Positions 62,812-64,000 of a stretch of DNA of 64,000 nt are shown one piece after another. This DNA is from Alkalicoccobacillus porphyridii. GTDB lineage: Bacteria; Bacillota; Bacilli; Bacillales; Bacillaceae_D. The notes below the pieces were generated by a model. The model had not been told where the DNA came from. It made no database searches and saw nothing but the letters and a program-made list of their open reading frames with translations. Location: assembly GCF_007293315.1 (NCBI RefSeq), contig NZ_VLXZ01000001.1, positions 310,001-374,000 on the forward strand. The letters are read 5' to 3'. Within the stretch, counting starts at the first letter, position 1. Each line of letters begins with the position of its first letter. Made by a program: the position numbers and the translations under genes.

Positions 62812-63795
62812 GGTTCTTGGTATTGTGATGGTTCTCCTTAATATGCGGCGCCTCTTTCTTGGTATTGGGCTCTGGGGCTTGGTAACGCGCTCGTTCCTCT
62901 TGGTATGCGGAGCTTCTTTCTGGGTATTGAGCGTTGGCTCTTGGTTTGGTGCTGGTTCTTCTTGGTATGCAAAGCTTCTTTCTGGGTATTGAACTCTGGC
63001 TCTTGGTAAGGCACTGGTTCTTCTTGGTGTGCGGGGCTTCTTTCTTAGTACAAGCTCTGGCTCTTGGTAAGGCGCTCGTTCTTCTTGGTGTGCGGGACTT
63101 CTTTCTGGGTTTCGGGCTCTGGGGCTTGGTATGGTGCTCGTTCCTCTTGGTATGCGGGGCTTCTTTCTTGGTATTGAGCTCTGGCTATTGGTAAGGCGCT
63201 GGTTCCTATTGGTGTGCGGGGCTTCTTTCTTGGTATTGAGCTCTGGCTATTGGTAACGTGCTGGTTCCTCTTGGTATGCGGGGCTTCTTTCTTGGTATTG
63301 AGCTCTGGGGCTTGGTAAGGCGCTGGTTCCTCTTGGTATGCGGGGCTTCTTTCTTGGTACAAGCTCTGGCTCTTGGTAAGGCGCTCTTTCCTCTTAATAT
63401 GCGGAGCTTCTTTCTTGGTATTGAGCTCTGGCTCTTGGTATGGTGCTGGTTCTTCTTGGTATGCGGGGCTTCTTTCTTGGTACAAGCTCTGGCTCTTGGT
63501 AAGGCGCTCGTTCTTCTTGGTGTGCGGGGCTTCTTTCTTGGTATTGAGCTCTGGCTCTTGGTAACGTGCTGGTTCTTCTTGGTGTGCGGGGCTTCTTTCT
63601 TGGTATTGAGCTCTGGCTCTTGGTATGGTGCTGGTTCTTCTTGGTATGCGGAGCTTCTTTCTTGGTATTGAGCTCTGGCTCTTGGTATGGTGCTGGTTCT
63701 TCTTGGTATGCGGAGCTTCTTTCTTGGTTCCGTAGTCTGGCTCTTCATACTGCGCTCGTTCTTCTTGCTGTGCAGAGGTTCTTTCTCAATAAAAG
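62812..63795 (+). repeat. 62-bp tandem array C, about 16 units, after the flavin transporter
   Basis: The most regular array. The unit on the plus strand is CTTGGTATGCGGGGCTTCTT(T), CTTGGTATTGAGCTCTGGCT and CTTGGTATGGTGCTGGTTCT(T): 21+20+21 = 62 bp. Three units are 61 bp because ATTG is replaced by ACA in the second sub-repeat (near 63050, 63355 and 63480). Units in the centre-right are nearly identical; both ends are decayed. Long frames on both strands are a by-product of the stop-free unit. Confidence 0.96.
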
Positions 63796-63810
63796 CTCAC
63801 TCCATAAACA

Positions 63811-63847
63811 TAACAAAACGAGGGTCCTCGCAGGGACCCTCGTTTTG
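63811..63847. terminator. Terminator of the aminotransferase gene
   Basis: AACAAAACGAGGGTCC and GGACCCTCGTTTTGTT form a 16-bp perfect stem with a short loop directly after the stop codon; the A/T-rich outer arms provide T-tracts in both directions. Confidence 0.9.
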
Positions 63848-64000
63848 TTATGCGTAATAGTTGATCGCTGTTTTTAATGCTTCGCCTTTGTGTATGGGGG
63901 CTCCGAAGTAGACGAGAACGGCTTCGAGTGCGCCGAGAACGGCAAGTACATTTTCCCTTCTACAGCTATAGCCCATCGTTCCAATTCTCCAGATCTTTCC
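63848..64000 (-). CDS. Class V aminotransferase (PucG-like), C-terminal 50 residues only
   Basis: The minus strand reads in from the right edge as GKIWRIGTMGYSCRRENV, then VLAVLGALEAVLVYFGAP and ends AINYYA at TAA (63850-63848). The RIGTMGYSCRRENVL segment matches the end of alanine/serine-glyoxylate aminotransferases of the PucG type, which in Bacillus handle ureidoglycine or glyoxylate. The rest of the gene is outside the window, so the exact member cannot be decided. Confidence 0.8.
   Translation of the reverse strand, partial: GKIWRIGTMGYSCRRENVLAVLGALEAVLVYFGAPIHKGEALKTAINYYA

Overview
The window is chromosomal DNA from a Bacillaceae bacterium (Firmicutes). The backbone is the block cggR-gapA-pgk-tpiA-gpmI-eno, secG-est-rnr-smpB-ssrA, clpP, crh-whiA-yvcK-rapZ, trxB, the his operon, hprK-lgt-ppaX, yvlBCD and uvrBA, an order that closely follows Bacillus subtilis. 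The tmRNA tag reads GKENNNFAVAA, shine-dalgarno sequences are strong, TTG/GTG starts are common, and CtsR, CggR and LexA-type operators are present. Candidate ectoine-type catabolism hints at, but does not prove, a salt- or alkali-adapted lineage.

Left part (1-11.6 kb): the 5' half of ppaC, a small membrane protein, a loose accessory stretch (GNAT acetyltransferase, pentapeptide-repeat protein, a small gene interrupted by an amber codon, DinB-like protein, an unknown AT-rich 475-aa protein that abuts the tmRNA gene), then ssrA, smpB, rnr, est, a second alpha/beta hydrolase and a flavin monooxygenase.

12.5-21.7 kb: a carbohydrate island lies between est and secG, which are neighbours in B. 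subtilis. It holds a large clan GH-A glycosidase, a CUT1 sugar ABC transporter without its own ATPase, a LacI-type regulator, an AEC transporter and an isochorismatase-like hydrolase. A cre-like site overlaps the transporter promoter, and a TGTTAGTATT motif is shared by the two promoters.

21.7-44.5 kb: secG, the six-gene glycolytic operon under CggR, a glutaredoxin-like gene, clpP under CtsR, crh/whiA/yvcK/rapZ/nudix, trxB, a TPR protein and an eight-gene histidine operon with hisZ plus short-form hisG.

44.6-51.2 kb: a second insertion, between hisZ and yvoF, carries a PucR regulator, a creatinase-fold M24 enzyme resembling ectoine hydrolase, a cystathionine gamma-synthase-family PLP enzyme and an M20 deacetylase. 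51.4-61.2 kb is again backbone. An FMN riboswitch then precedes a DMT/EamA transporter, probably for riboflavin, and the window ends in the 3' end of a class V aminotransferase.

The most unusual structure is a family of non-coding tandem arrays at three places (22.6-23.2, 48.6-49.5 and 62.8-63.8 kb). The unit is 62 bp, itself three sub-repeats of about 21 bp (21+20+21) each beginning CTTGGTA. About 40 units are present in total; the first array is inverted relative to the other two. The period is not a multiple of three, so they are not protein repeats. I do not recognise this family. A second, older interspersed intergenic repeat occurs at 6.4, 11.8, 12.3 and 22.4 kb.
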